The translations under genes and the position numbers were made by a program. From positions 248,001 to 312,000 of the forward strand of contig NZ_LNSG01000005.1 of the NCBI RefSeq assembly GCF_001468395.1: a stretch of 64,000 nt of DNA, written 5' to 3'. Source of the stretch: Sphingopyxis sp. H073 (GTDB lineage Bacteria > Pseudomonadota > Alphaproteobacteria > Sphingomonadales > Sphingomonadaceae). Shown here in pieces: positions 56,989-64,000 of the stretch. Position 1 is the stretch's first letter, and the number at the start of each line of letters is the position of its first letter. The notes beneath the pieces are model-generated. The model saw only the letters and a program-made list of their open reading frames with translations, made no database searches and was not told the DNA's origin.

Positions 56989-58452
56989 ATGATCAGCTTC
57001 AACCAGATCCCGGTCAGCCTTCGCGTTCCCGGCGCCTATGTCGAATTCGACAGCAGTCGCGCCGGCGGCGGCCTTCCCGCACTGCCCAACCGCGTGCTCG
57101 TCATCGGACAGAAACTCGCCGCCGGTACCGCGCCGTCGCTGGTCCCGCAGCGCATCTTCGGAACCGCCCAGGCCGAGCAGCTGTTCGGCAAGGCCTCGAT
57201 CCTCGCCCGCGCGATCGGCGCGTTCAAGGCGGCGGACCAGTCGAGCGAGTGCTGGGCGATCGCGCTGACCGATCTGGCCGGAGGTACCGCCGCCACCGGC
57301 ACTATCACCGTCACCGGCCCGGCCACCGCCGCGGGCACGATCGCGCTGATGATCGCGGGCCAGAAAGTACCGGTCGGCGTGGCGAACGCCGCCGCCGCGG
57401 CGACCGTCGCCACCGCGATCGCCGCCGCGATCAACGCGAAGACGACGTTGCCGGTGTCGGCCGCCGCGGTCGGCGCCGTGGTCACGCTGACGTGCCTGCA
57501 CAAGGGCACGGCGGGCAACGATATCGATGTTCGCCACAGCTATTACCAGGGCGAGGCGCTGCCCGCCGGCATCGGCCTGGCCATCGTGCCGATGGCCAAC
57601 GGGGCGGGAGATCCGGACTATGACGCGCTGGCCGACGCGATCGCGGACGGCGATTACCGCACCTTCATCCTCGCGCACCACTCGGCGCCGGTGCTGACGT
57701 CGGTCGAGACCGAGCTGCGCGACCGCATGGGGCCGACGCGGATGCTCGAGAGCTTTTGCTGGACCGCGAAGCGCGGCGACCTTGCCAGCCTTGTCGCCTT
57801 CGGCCCGACGCGCAACAGCGAGTTCGTGAGCATCATCGGCACCGGCGTCTCGCCGACGCCGACTTGGGAATGGGCGGGCAATTACGGCGCGGTCGGCGGC
57901 TACTACAGCGCGATCGACCCGGCGCGCCCGCTCCAGACGCTACGCCTCGACCAGGTGCTGCCGCCGGCGGAGAATGTCCGCTTCGGCCGTGCCGATCGCG
58001 AGGCACTGCTCGCGGTGGGCATCGCGACCTATGCGGTCGGCGGCGACGGCAGCGTGACGATCGAGCGCACGGTCACCAGCTATCAGAAGGACGCCTATGG
58101 CCAGCCGTCGACGGCTTTCCTCGACGCCGAGACGACGCTGACCCTGTCCTACATTCGCGTCGCGGTGCGGTCCCGCTTCCTGTCGAAGTTCCCGCGCCAC
58201 AAGCTCGCCGACGATGGCACCCGCTTTGGCGCCGGGCAGTCGATCGTCACGCCGTCGACACTGCGCGCCGAATATGTCGCGCTGTTCCGCGAGCTCGAGG
58301 AGGCGGGGCTGGTCGAGAATATCGACCAGTTCAAGGCCGACCTGATCGTCGAGCGCGATGCGGCCGACCGCAACCGCGTCAACGCGCTGCTGCCGCCCGA
58401 CCTCGTCAACCAGCTGCGCATCCACGCCAGCCAGGTCCAGTTCCGCAGCTGA
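56989..58452 (+). CDS. Tail sheath protein (Mu gpL-like)
   Basis: A 487-residue contractile sheath subunit. It opens with ISFNQIPVSLRVPGAYVEFDSSRA and PNRVLVIGQ, typical of gpL. The C-terminal core domain contains AVGIATYAVGGDGSVTIERTVTSY, the conserved sheath fold, and TTLTLSYIRVAVRSRFLSKFPRHKLADDG. Its presence shows that the phage has a contractile tail. Confidence 0.92.
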   Translation: MISFNQIPVSLRVPGAYVEFDSSRAGGGLPALPNRVLVIGQKLAAGTAPSLVPQRIFGTAQAEQLFGKASILARAIGAFKAADQSSECWAIALTDLAGGTAATGTITVTGPATAAGTIALMIAGQKVPVGVANAAAAATVATAIAAAINAKTTLPVSAAAVGAVVTLTCLHKGTAGNDIDVRHSYYQGEALPAGIGLAIVPMANGAGDPDYDALADAIADGDYRTFILAHHSAPVLTSVETELRDRMGPTRMLESFCWTAKRGDLASLVAFGPTRNSEFVSIIGTGVSPTPTWEWAGNYGAVGGYYSAIDPARPLQTLRLDQVLPPAENVRFGRADREALLAVGIATYAVGGDGSVTIERTVTSYQKDAYGQPSTAFLDAETTLTLSYIRVAVRSRFLSKFPRHKLADDGTRFGAGQSIVTPSTLRAEYVALFRELEEAGLVENIDQFKADLIVERDAADRNRVNALLPPDLVNQLRIHASQVQFRS

Positions 58453-58512
58453 AGCAATCGCCGCTGAAGCGGGCGTGAGCGCCCTCTTTGCGGCCCATAA
58501 GAGGAGTATCAG

Positions 58513-58881
58513 ATGGCCAATCCCAACCAGGTCGTCGGCCAGGCGCGCATCAAGGTCGACGGCGACACGCTCGACACCGATGGTGAAAGCACGCTCGAGC
58601 TCGGCGGACCCGTCCGCGAGGCCCAGCGCGGCGATTACCAGGCAGGCGCCTTCAGCGAGAAGACCGCCGAATCAAAGCTGACGGTGAAGATCCTCGTCAA
58701 GCGTGGCACCAGCCTGACCGCGCTGCGCGACATCGACAACGCGACGATCGATTTCCAGACCGACACCGGACAGAGCTTCCTGATCCGCAACGCCTATGTC
58801 GCCGAAGTGGTCAGCCTGTCGACGAGCGACGGCAAGGCCGACCTCGTGTTCCAGGGCCCGCCGGCCGAGGAGCTGAGCTGA
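58513..58881 (+). CDS. Tail tube protein (Mu gpM-like)
   Basis: A 122-residue tube subunit of the PF10618 family: GQARIKVDGDTLDTDGESTLELGG, ESKLTVKILVKRGTSLTALRDI and VAEVVSLSTSDGKADLVFQG. It follows the sheath gene as in Mu, and its last base is the first base of the next start (TGATG). Confidence 0.9.
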   Translation: MANPNQVVGQARIKVDGDTLDTDGESTLELGGPVREAQRGDYQAGAFSEKTAESKLTVKILVKRGTSLTALRDIDNATIDFQTDTGQSFLIRNAYVAEVVSLSTSDGKADLVFQGPPAEELS

Positions 58882-59174
58882 TGCCGGACACCTACATCCT
58901 AAAGCACCCGATCACCGAAAAGGGGACAGGCGCTGTCATCATCGGCGAAGTCGTCGTCCGCCGCCCCAAGGGCAAGGACATGAAGGCAGCGGATAAGGCC
59001 GAGAGCGACTTTCACGGGTCGATGGTCCTGATCGACCGGCTTTGCTCGCTACCCGGTGGCGGCGACGTGCCGGCGAATTTCTCGGACGAGCTCGACGTAG
59101 AGGATCTCGACGCGCTGGGGGAGCTTGTAACGGCCATGCTGCCCGGTGGCCGGAAGACTGGCGCGACCACCTAG
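58881..59174 (+). CDS. Tail assembly chaperone (Mu gp41-like)
   Basis: A 97-residue protein of the Mu gp41 family (KGTGAVIIGEVVVRRPKGKDMKAADK, then DVEDLDALGELVTAML). It binds tape measure during tail assembly. A second open frame in the -1 register (59117-59305) continues past its stop and encodes a GpE-like segment, so a frameshifted longer product is likely, as in many tailed phages. Confidence 0.8.
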   Translation: MPDTYILKHPITEKGTGAVIIGEVVVRRPKGKDMKAADKAESDFHGSMVLIDRLCSLPGGGDVPANFSDELDVEDLDALGELVTAMLPGGRKTGATT

Positions 59175-59305
59175 GGTTGCTCGCGGCGCGCTTCGGATGG
59201 TCGCCGGGCGCGCTGATGGATCTGGAATGGGACGATGTCGAGCTCTGGCTCGACCAGGCCGAATGGACCGCCAAGGCGGAAGCCGGCGAAAGGGTGGAGC
59301 GTTAG
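59117..59305 (+). CDS. Tail chaperone extension by probable -1 frameshift (gp42/GpE-like)
   Basis: The -1 frame relative to gp41 stays open to 59305, one base before the tape measure start. It encodes WPEDWRDHLGLLAARFGWSP, then LEWDDVELWLDQAEW, matching the GpE-like pattern (FGW-P, L-L-W-A) of frameshifted tail chaperones. It has no plausible start of its own near the beginning. A run GGGGG at 59117-59121 near the end of gp41 is one candidate slip site, but it is not a classic heptamer, and slippage elsewhere up to 59171 is possible. Confidence 0.55.
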   Translation, partial: GGACNGHAARWPEDWRDHLGLLAARFGWSPGALMDLEWDDVELWLDQAEWTAKAEAGERVER

Positions 59306-60814
59306 ATGGCGCTGAAGTTCGCCATGATCGTGGAAATGGTGAACCGGCTGTCGAAGCCGGGGCGCGAGGCGCGCCGCGATCTGCGCGAGCTGGGCAAGTC
59401 GGCGCGCGATCTCGGGCGCGCCGGCGCAGTCGCCGGTCGCGGCATGGACAAGGCGTCGCGGTCGGCCGACACGATGCGCAACCGGCTCGGCGCGCGTTTG
59501 TTCACCAGCGTCCGCCGCCTCGCGGGACCGATGGGCCTGCGGGCGGTCGAAAAGGCAGGCTATGCCACCGGACGCGCGATCGGCTTCACTATCCGCCAGC
59601 TCGGCGGCCTCATGGTGCGGGCGGGCCAGTTCACCGTCGCGATGGGCGCACTGGCGACCGGCGCCCTGTTTGGCGGCGCGATCACCAACACCGCCGATTT
59701 CGAGCAGTATCAGATCATGCTCGAGGGGCTGGAAGGATCGGCGACGAAAGCAAGGCAGTCGCTCGATTGGGTGCGCAAGTTCGCCAAGCGCACGCCCTAT
59801 GAGCTTGACCAGGTCATGCAGGCCTTCGTGAAGCTGAAGGCCTATGGCATCGATCCGCTCGACGGTTCGCTCGCCGCCGCCGGCGACGCCGCCGCCGGCA
59901 TGTCGAAGGACGTGATGCAGGCGGTCGAGGCGCTTGCCGACGCACAAACCGGAGAATTCGAGCGACTGAAGGAATTCGGTATCCGCGCCCGCGTCGAGGG
60001 CAACCGGGTCGCCTTCACCTACATGAAGAACGGCAAGGAGATCACCCGCCAGACGTCGAAGAGTGCGGCGGAGATGAAGGACGCGATCACCGGCATCTGG
60101 TCCGACCGATTCGGCGGCCAGATGGATCGCCAGGCGGGCACGATGAAAGGCATCCTCGCCAACCTGAAGGACGGCTGGACCGACTTCACGCTGCGCGTTG
60201 GCCAGGCGGGCGTGTTCGACAAGGTGAAGGCCAAGCTTCAGGGCGTGCTCGAGTGGTTGAACGGCAAGCTGGACGACGGCTCGATCGACCGCTGGGCGAA
60301 GATGATCTCGGATCGGCTGGGCAAGGTCGTCGACAGCATAAAGGGCGTCAACGACGCCGATATCGGCAGTTTCATCAGCGACCTCGCCTCGGTCGCGAAG
60401 GCGTGCGTCGAGATCATCCGTCTGCTGGGCAAGGTCGCCAACGCCGTGCGCGCAATCGACAGTGCCTGGGCGAACTTCGACAAGCAGATTGACCGTTGGC
60501 AGCTTGGCGGCGCCGGTTGGGGCGATTATCTGCGCGGCCGCACCACTCTATTCGATTTCGGCGCCCCGTCGCGGGCACCCGCCAAGGCCACCGCCAAGCC
60601 GGCTGCGCGTGCGCCGGCCCGCGGCGTCCGCACCCAACCCATGAACCCCGCGTTCCTGCGAACGCCGGGCGCGCAGAAGGTCTCGGTCGGCGGCGCGATG
60701 GAGGTTCGGATCAAGGCCGATCCCGGCCTTACCGCCCGTCCCGGCAAGATGACCGCTGCGAATGCCGCGGTGCCGCTGGTCTATCGCGGCGGCGCGATGG
60801 TGAGCCGCGGCTGA
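59306..60814 (+). CDS. Tail tape measure protein
   Basis: A 502-residue protein. The N-terminal 75 residues are basic and helical (EARRDLRELGKSARDLGRAG), followed by a hydrophobic stretch (FTVAMGALATGALFGGAI) and the tape-measure core AITNTADFEQYQIMLEGLEGSATKARQSLDWVRKFAKRTPYELDQV. It sets tail length and is short for the family, which implies a short contractile tail. The C-terminus is Ala/Pro-rich. It ends on the first base of gpN. Confidence 0.88.
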   Translation: MALKFAMIVEMVNRLSKPGREARRDLRELGKSARDLGRAGAVAGRGMDKASRSADTMRNRLGARLFTSVRRLAGPMGLRAVEKAGYATGRAIGFTIRQLGGLMVRAGQFTVAMGALATGALFGGAITNTADFEQYQIMLEGLEGSATKARQSLDWVRKFAKRTPYELDQVMQAFVKLKAYGIDPLDGSLAAAGDAAAGMSKDVMQAVEALADAQTGEFERLKEFGIRARVEGNRVAFTYMKNGKEITRQTSKSAAEMKDAITGIWSDRFGGQMDRQAGTMKGILANLKDGWTDFTLRVGQAGVFDKVKAKLQGVLEWLNGKLDDGSIDRWAKMISDRLGKVVDSIKGVNDADIGSFISDLASVAKACVEIIRLLGKVANAVRAIDSAWANFDKQIDRWQLGGAGWGDYLRGRTTLFDFGAPSRAPAKATAKPAARAPARGVRTQPMNPAFLRTPGAQKVSVGGAMEVRIKADPGLTARPGKMTAANAAVPLVYRGGAMVSRG

Positions 60815-62094
60815 TGGCAATCGTTCCCCAGCAAGCGCCGGTACCGGCGCCCGCCGGCGAGACCCCTACGTGGCGCGATCGCTATGTGCAGGGCAGCTTC
60901 CGCGGCGTCCCCTTCAAGACCGAACAGCGCGAGCAGACTGGCGGGCGCCGGGTCGCGCTCAACGAGCTGCCGTTCCGCGACGATCCGGTCGGCGAGGATC
61001 TCGGTCGCAAGGCGCGCGACGCGCAGCTCGACTGTTTCGTCATCGGCCCCGATTACATGGACCGGCGCGACGCCCTGATCGATGCGCTCGAGGCATTCGG
61101 CCCCGGCACCTATGTCGATCCCTGGACCGGAAAGCAGAGCCAGGTCTATTGCGATGACTATCGCGTCGTAGAAACGACCGAAGAGGGCGGCATGGCCCGC
61201 TTTTCGATCCTGTTTCGCGAGAGCGGCGCCGCCAAGCCGATCGCATCGAGCGTCGACACCTCGGCTCTGTCGCAGTCGGTCGCCTCGTCGCTCACCGCTG
61301 ATCTTCCCGTCCAGTTCGCCGACCGCTTCTCGATCGACAAGGCCGCGGGCTTCGTCGAGGATGCCGCCACCAGCCTGGTCGAGGCCGCAGCGATCGCGGC
61401 CGAGCTTGGCGCGGCGTCCTCGGGCGGGCTCGGCCAGGCGCTGCGCAGCTTCGAGACCGGCCTGCGCCTTCTTCCCGGCGGTACCGCGTCGCTACTTCGA
61501 TCACCGCTTGCGCTGGGGCAGTCGATCGTCGGCCTTGTCGCTGCGGTCGCCGCGCTGTCGCCAGCGCCGCGCGCGCGGCTGCGCACGCTTGAGCCGCTGG
61601 CCCGCTACGGGGCTGGTTTGGACGCGGTGCCGCGCGCGACGCCTGCGCGCACACGGCAGGCCGACAATCAGGACGCCTTCGTCCACCTCGTCCGCGCCGC
61701 CGCCGGCGCCGAGCTGGTCAGCGCCGTCGCGGCGATCCGCTGGACTAACCAGCGCGACGCCACCGCGACGCGCGATCGCATCGCCGCAATCCTCGACGCC
61801 CATGCGCTGTCGGCCGCCGACGCGGGCGAGGATCTGCGCGCCGAACAGTTCGACCGGCTGCGCACCGCGCTGTCGCGCGATATCGGTGCCCGCAGCGCGG
61901 GGCTCGCCCGCGGCTATCGCTACACCCCGCGCGCGACTGAGCCGTCGCTGGTGATCGCGCAGCGCCTGCATGGCTTCGGCCGCACGATGGAAAGCCAGGC
62001 CGACGCGATCGTCGCGATGAACCGAGTACGCCATCCCGGCTTCGTCCCCGGCGGCGCCGCCCTCGATATCGTTGCGGAGGTGCGCAATGGCTGA
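60814..62094 (+). CDS. DNA circularisation-type baseplate protein (Mu gpN-like)
   Basis: A 426-residue protein with the DNA_circ_N domain in its first 100 residues: WRDRYVQGSFRGVPFKTEQ, GRRVALNELPFRD, DCFVIGPDYMDRRDAL, GPGTYVDPWTGK and DDYRVVETTEEGGMARFSI. The remainder is helical and Ala-rich. In Mu this is the gpN baseplate/tail protein. The ATG at 60814 overlaps the tape measure stop; it overlaps gpP by 8 bp. Confidence 0.88.
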   Translation: MAIVPQQAPVPAPAGETPTWRDRYVQGSFRGVPFKTEQREQTGGRRVALNELPFRDDPVGEDLGRKARDAQLDCFVIGPDYMDRRDALIDALEAFGPGTYVDPWTGKQSQVYCDDYRVVETTEEGGMARFSILFRESGAAKPIASSVDTSALSQSVASSLTADLPVQFADRFSIDKAAGFVEDAATSLVEAAAIAAELGAASSGGLGQALRSFETGLRLLPGGTASLLRSPLALGQSIVGLVAAVAALSPAPRARLRTLEPLARYGAGLDAVPRATPARTRQADNQDAFVHLVRAAAGAELVSAVAAIRWTNQRDATATRDRIAAILDAHALSAADAGEDLRAEQFDRLRTALSRDIGARSAGLARGYRYTPRATEPSLVIAQRLHGFGRTMESQADAIVAMNRVRHPGFVPGGAALDIVAEVRNG

Positions 62095-63157
62095 CCCCGC
62101 CGCCCCGCCGCGCGCCTCGCTGAAGATCAACGGCCAGCGCTATGAAGGCTGGACGTCGATCCGCATCACGCGCTCGATCGAGAGCCTCAGCGGCGAATTC
62201 ACGCTGGAGATCGTCGTCCGCGAATATACCGATGCCCCCCGCTGGCCGCTCCGCACCGGCGACGCCTGCATCGTCGAGATCGACGGCGAGACCGTCATCA
62301 CCGGCTTCATCGACGACATCGCGCCGCAGATCGACGATCGCGGCTATGGCATCACGGTCAGCGGCCGCGATCGCGCCGGAGACCTGGTCGACTGTTCGGC
62401 GATCGCCAAGCCGGGCAGCTGGACGGGCAAGAGCATCGAGGCGATCGCCGCCGAGCTGGCCAAGCCCTTCGGCATCGATGTCGTCGCGCGCACCGACACC
62501 GGTGAGAAGGTAAAGCGCTTCGCCCTGCAGCAGGGCGAGACCGTGCACGCCGCAATCGAGCGCCTGGCGCGCTATCGCGGCCTGCTCGCCGTGTCGAATG
62601 CCGCGGGCCAGGTCGAGCTGATCCGTCCGGGCGCCGGCGAAATTGTCGCGCAGCTCGTCGAGGGTGAGAATATCCTGCCGAACAGCAGCGCCCAGCACAG
62701 TGCGCGGGATCGCTTCAGCGACTATGTCGTCAAGGGGCAGGCATCGGGCGATGACCAGGTCAACGGCAAGACCGCGGCCTCGATCAAGGCCGAGGCCCGC
62801 GATCCCGCTATCACCCGCTATCGCCCGATGCTGGTCATTGCGGAGGATCAGTCGACCCCCGCCAACCTGCGCAAGCGCGCCGCCTGGGAAGCGTCGACCC
62901 GCGCCGCGAAGGCACAGCGCGGGACGATCCCCGTCGCCGGTTGGCGCGCCCCCAACGGCCAGCTCTGGCGGCCCGACCTTCGCGTCGGGGTCACCGCGCC
63001 CTTCCTGAAGATCGAGGGGACGATGCTGGTGACCGAGGTCGCGCTGGTGATGGACGAGCGCGGCACGGTGACCGAGCTCAGCGTCACGCCGCCCGAGGCG
63101 TGGAGCCTGCTGCCCGTTTCCGAGAGCGCGGACGCATCCGCAGTGGGGGCACCATGA
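62087..63157 (+). CDS. Baseplate hub protein (Mu gpP-like)
   Basis: A 356-residue protein of the gpP/gp44 hub family: SLKINGQRYEGWTSIRITRSIESLSGEFTLEI, GDACIVEIDGETVITGFID, DRAGDLVDCSA and QLWRPDLRVGVTAPFL. It forms the trimeric hub onto which the spike docks. The start was set at 62087 (MADPAAPP); it overlaps gpN by 8 bp and the spike gene by 4 bp. Confidence 0.88.
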   Translation: MADPAAPPRASLKINGQRYEGWTSIRITRSIESLSGEFTLEIVVREYTDAPRWPLRTGDACIVEIDGETVITGFIDDIAPQIDDRGYGITVSGRDRAGDLVDCSAIAKPGSWTGKSIEAIAAELAKPFGIDVVARTDTGEKVKRFALQQGETVHAAIERLARYRGLLAVSNAAGQVELIRPGAGEIVAQLVEGENILPNSSAQHSARDRFSDYVVKGQASGDDQVNGKTAASIKAEARDPAITRYRPMLVIAEDQSTPANLRKRAAWEASTRAAKAQRGTIPVAGWRAPNGQLWRPDLRVGVTAPFLKIEGTMLVTEVALVMDERGTVTELSVTPPEAWSLLPVSESADASAVGAP

Positions 63158-63696
63158 TGGAGGCCGTTCGCCGTGCGATGGCGCCGCTCGCCGGGCGCAT
63201 CGAGCTGATGATCGGGCGCGCCGTCATCGCGGCCGTGAACGACGGTGCGCAGGCGCAGGCGCTCCAGCTCGAGCTCCTCGCCGACGAGGTGCAGGATGGC
63301 GTCGAGCGCTTTCAGGGCTACGGTTTCACCAGTCATCCGCACCCCGGCGCCGAAGCGCTGGTCGCCTTCGTCGGCGGCACGCGCAGCCACGGCGTCGTCG
63401 TCCAGGTCGAGGATCGCCGCTACCGCGTGAAGGGGCTTGCCGAGGGCGAGGTCGCGATCTTCGACGATCTGGACCAGATCGTCGTGCTGAAACGCGACGG
63501 CATCCGCATCGAAAGCCCGAACAAGGTCACCGTCGAGGCGCCCGAGGTCGAGGTCATCGCCGAAACCGTGACCGTCGAGAGCGACGATATCCGGCTCGGC
63601 GGCGCCGGCGGCGCCAAGGTCGCGCGGATCGGCGACGACGTCGACCTGGGAACCGGCAAGATCATCAGCGGCAGCGACAAGGTGACGGCGGAATGA
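63154..63696 (+). CDS. Baseplate spike protein (Mu gp45-like)
   Basis: A 180-residue protein of the Mu gp45 family. The N-terminal part (ALQLELLADEVQDGVERFQGYGFTSHPHPGAEALVAFVGG) is the OB-fold, and the C-terminal half is a repetitive beta-prism (VTVEAPEVEVIAETVTVESDDI). It forms the membrane-piercing tip. It overlaps the hub gene and the next partial gene by 4 bp. Confidence 0.88.
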   Translation: MMEAVRRAMAPLAGRIELMIGRAVIAAVNDGAQAQALQLELLADEVQDGVERFQGYGFTSHPHPGAEALVAFVGGTRSHGVVVQVEDRRYRVKGLAEGEVAIFDDLDQIVVLKRDGIRIESPNKVTVEAPEVEVIAETVTVESDDIRLGGAGGAKVARIGDDVDLGTGKIISGSDKVTAE

Positions 63697-64000
63697 GCGG
63701 GAAGACGCCAAACAGGGCGAGCCGCAGGGCAAACCGATCTCGCCAGCCGTGCCGTTCTTCCTACCGATGGGAAGTCGAGAAAGGCGACGCATTCGACGAT
63801 GCCGCCGCCCTGATTAGCAAAATGACGTGTCACGTGTTCAAGGGAAAGCCGTCCCAGATTATTGGAACGCGCGAACGTGCCGGTGGCCGAGTTCTCGGAC
63901 TGAAGGCGACCTATGGTCGCGGCGAGACGGTCAGAATCCGCTTTCGCAAGGATGGCAGCTACAGCGTCGAATTCGGTCTCTCAATCGCCACGAAGGTGGC
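63693..64000 (+). CDS. Unknown gene after gp45, cut by the window edge
   Basis: An ATG at 63693 overlaps the gp45 stop (ATGA), and the frame stays open for 102 codons to the end of the window. The product starts with a very basic tail (KTPNRASRRANRSRQPCRSS), then SYRWEVEKGDAFDDAAAL and a strand-rich part (RVLGLKATYGRGETVRI, FRKDGSYSVEFG). I do not recognise it. GC is lower than in the neighbouring tail genes. Mu-like phages normally have gp46 (GPW/gp25) here, so this looks like an insertion of an accessory gene. Confidence 0.55.
   Translation, partial: MSGKTPNRASRRANRSRQPCRSSYRWEVEKGDAFDDAAALISKMTCHVFKGKPSQIIGTRERAGGRVLGLKATYGRGETVRIRFRKDGSYSVEFGLSIATKV

Larger units (their letters stand above)
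30315..64000 (+). mobile_element. Mu-like transposable prophage (right end beyond the window)
   Basis: Hallmark genes occur in Mu order: repressor/Ner, MuA with a DDE triad, MuB, GemA, Mor, then gp27/gp28 terminase, gp29 portal, gpF, protease, gpT, gp36, gpG, gp37, sheath gpL, tube gpM, gp41, tape measure, gpN, gpP and gp45. Most early and morphogenesis genes overlap by ATGA or GTGA. The left boundary is estimated (30300-30430). Expected gp46 to gp48 and the right end lie outside the window. All structural genes look intact, so the phage may be functional. Confidence 0.9.

Noticed and set aside
30315-64000. CRISPR array, restriction-modification pair or integron inside the prophage
   Set aside because: No regularly spaced repeats, no nuclease partner for the methyltransferase and no integrase or attC-like site were seen.

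Overview
The window is GC-rich alphaproteobacterial chromosome, most likely from a Sphingopyxis-like member of the Sphingomonadaceae. This is inferred from gene content, not from a database search: a UrcA-family protein, a DUF4893 lipoprotein, the XrtA/Prs exopolysaccharide module, a 530-residue-type isocitrate lyase divergent from an XRE/ScfR-type regulator, and three REP-like inverted repeats of a type I associate with sphingomonads.

Host part (1-30300). A UrcA-family protein (235-573) is followed on the minus strand by a tightly packed group: valS, a MATE transporter, and a LytS/LytTR-type two-component pair (629-6910). Next come an S9 prolyl-oligopeptidase-like peptidase, a secreted amidohydrolase, and a YpfJ-type zinc metallopeptidase (7066-11569, minus). 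On the plus strand are a patatin-like phospholipase, a 3-hydroxybutyrate dehydrogenase, a DUF4893 lipoprotein, an M20 amidohydrolase, and an unusual LuxR-HTH protein with a membrane anchor (11729-16698). Then follow a crotonase (minus), a YdcH/TerC pair behind a possible yybP-ykoY-type leader, and the glyoxylate gene aceA with its divergent regulator. From 23585 to 30296 lies an exosortase-A-associated polysaccharide module: an EpsB/TIGR03013-type glycosyltransferase, PrsK, PrsR and a TPR lipoprotein.

Prophage part (about 30315 to beyond 64000). A Mu-like transposable prophage begins within a few tens of bases of the TPR lipoprotein stop. Its order is: left end with repeated putative transposase sites; leftward repressor operon; divergent Ner; ParB-like protein; small early genes with an adenine methyltransferase; MuA; MuB; a DnaA domain IV-like protein; GemA; Mor. 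A lysis and accessory block follows: GH108 endolysin, nested spanins, receptor-binding protein, beta-helix tailspike, holin-like protein, a coiled-coil membrane protein and a CarF/TMEM189-like lipid desaturase. After that come the VpaChn25_0724-type protein, DUF3486 small terminase, large terminase, portal, gpF, protease/scaffold, decoration-like protein, major head protein, gp35 to gp37-like proteins, gpG, sheath, tube, a frameshifted tail chaperone, tape measure, gpN, gpP and gp45. The right end lies outside the window, and the last gene (63693 onward) is cut by the window edge.

Together the prophage genes make a contractile-tailed, transposing phage. Control seems to run in three layers: a repressor/Ner switch over three TCCGACTT-type operators, then Mor, then at least two promoters carrying the same TGAA-N4-TTCA dyad at identical spacing to a -10-like element (40956 and 51934). 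The most unusual content is the phage-borne CarF-like desaturase, an aberrant tRNA-like sequence inside an open reading frame (34997-35116), divergent regulators whose start codons share one CATG, and an endolysin with a calcium-loop-like insertion.
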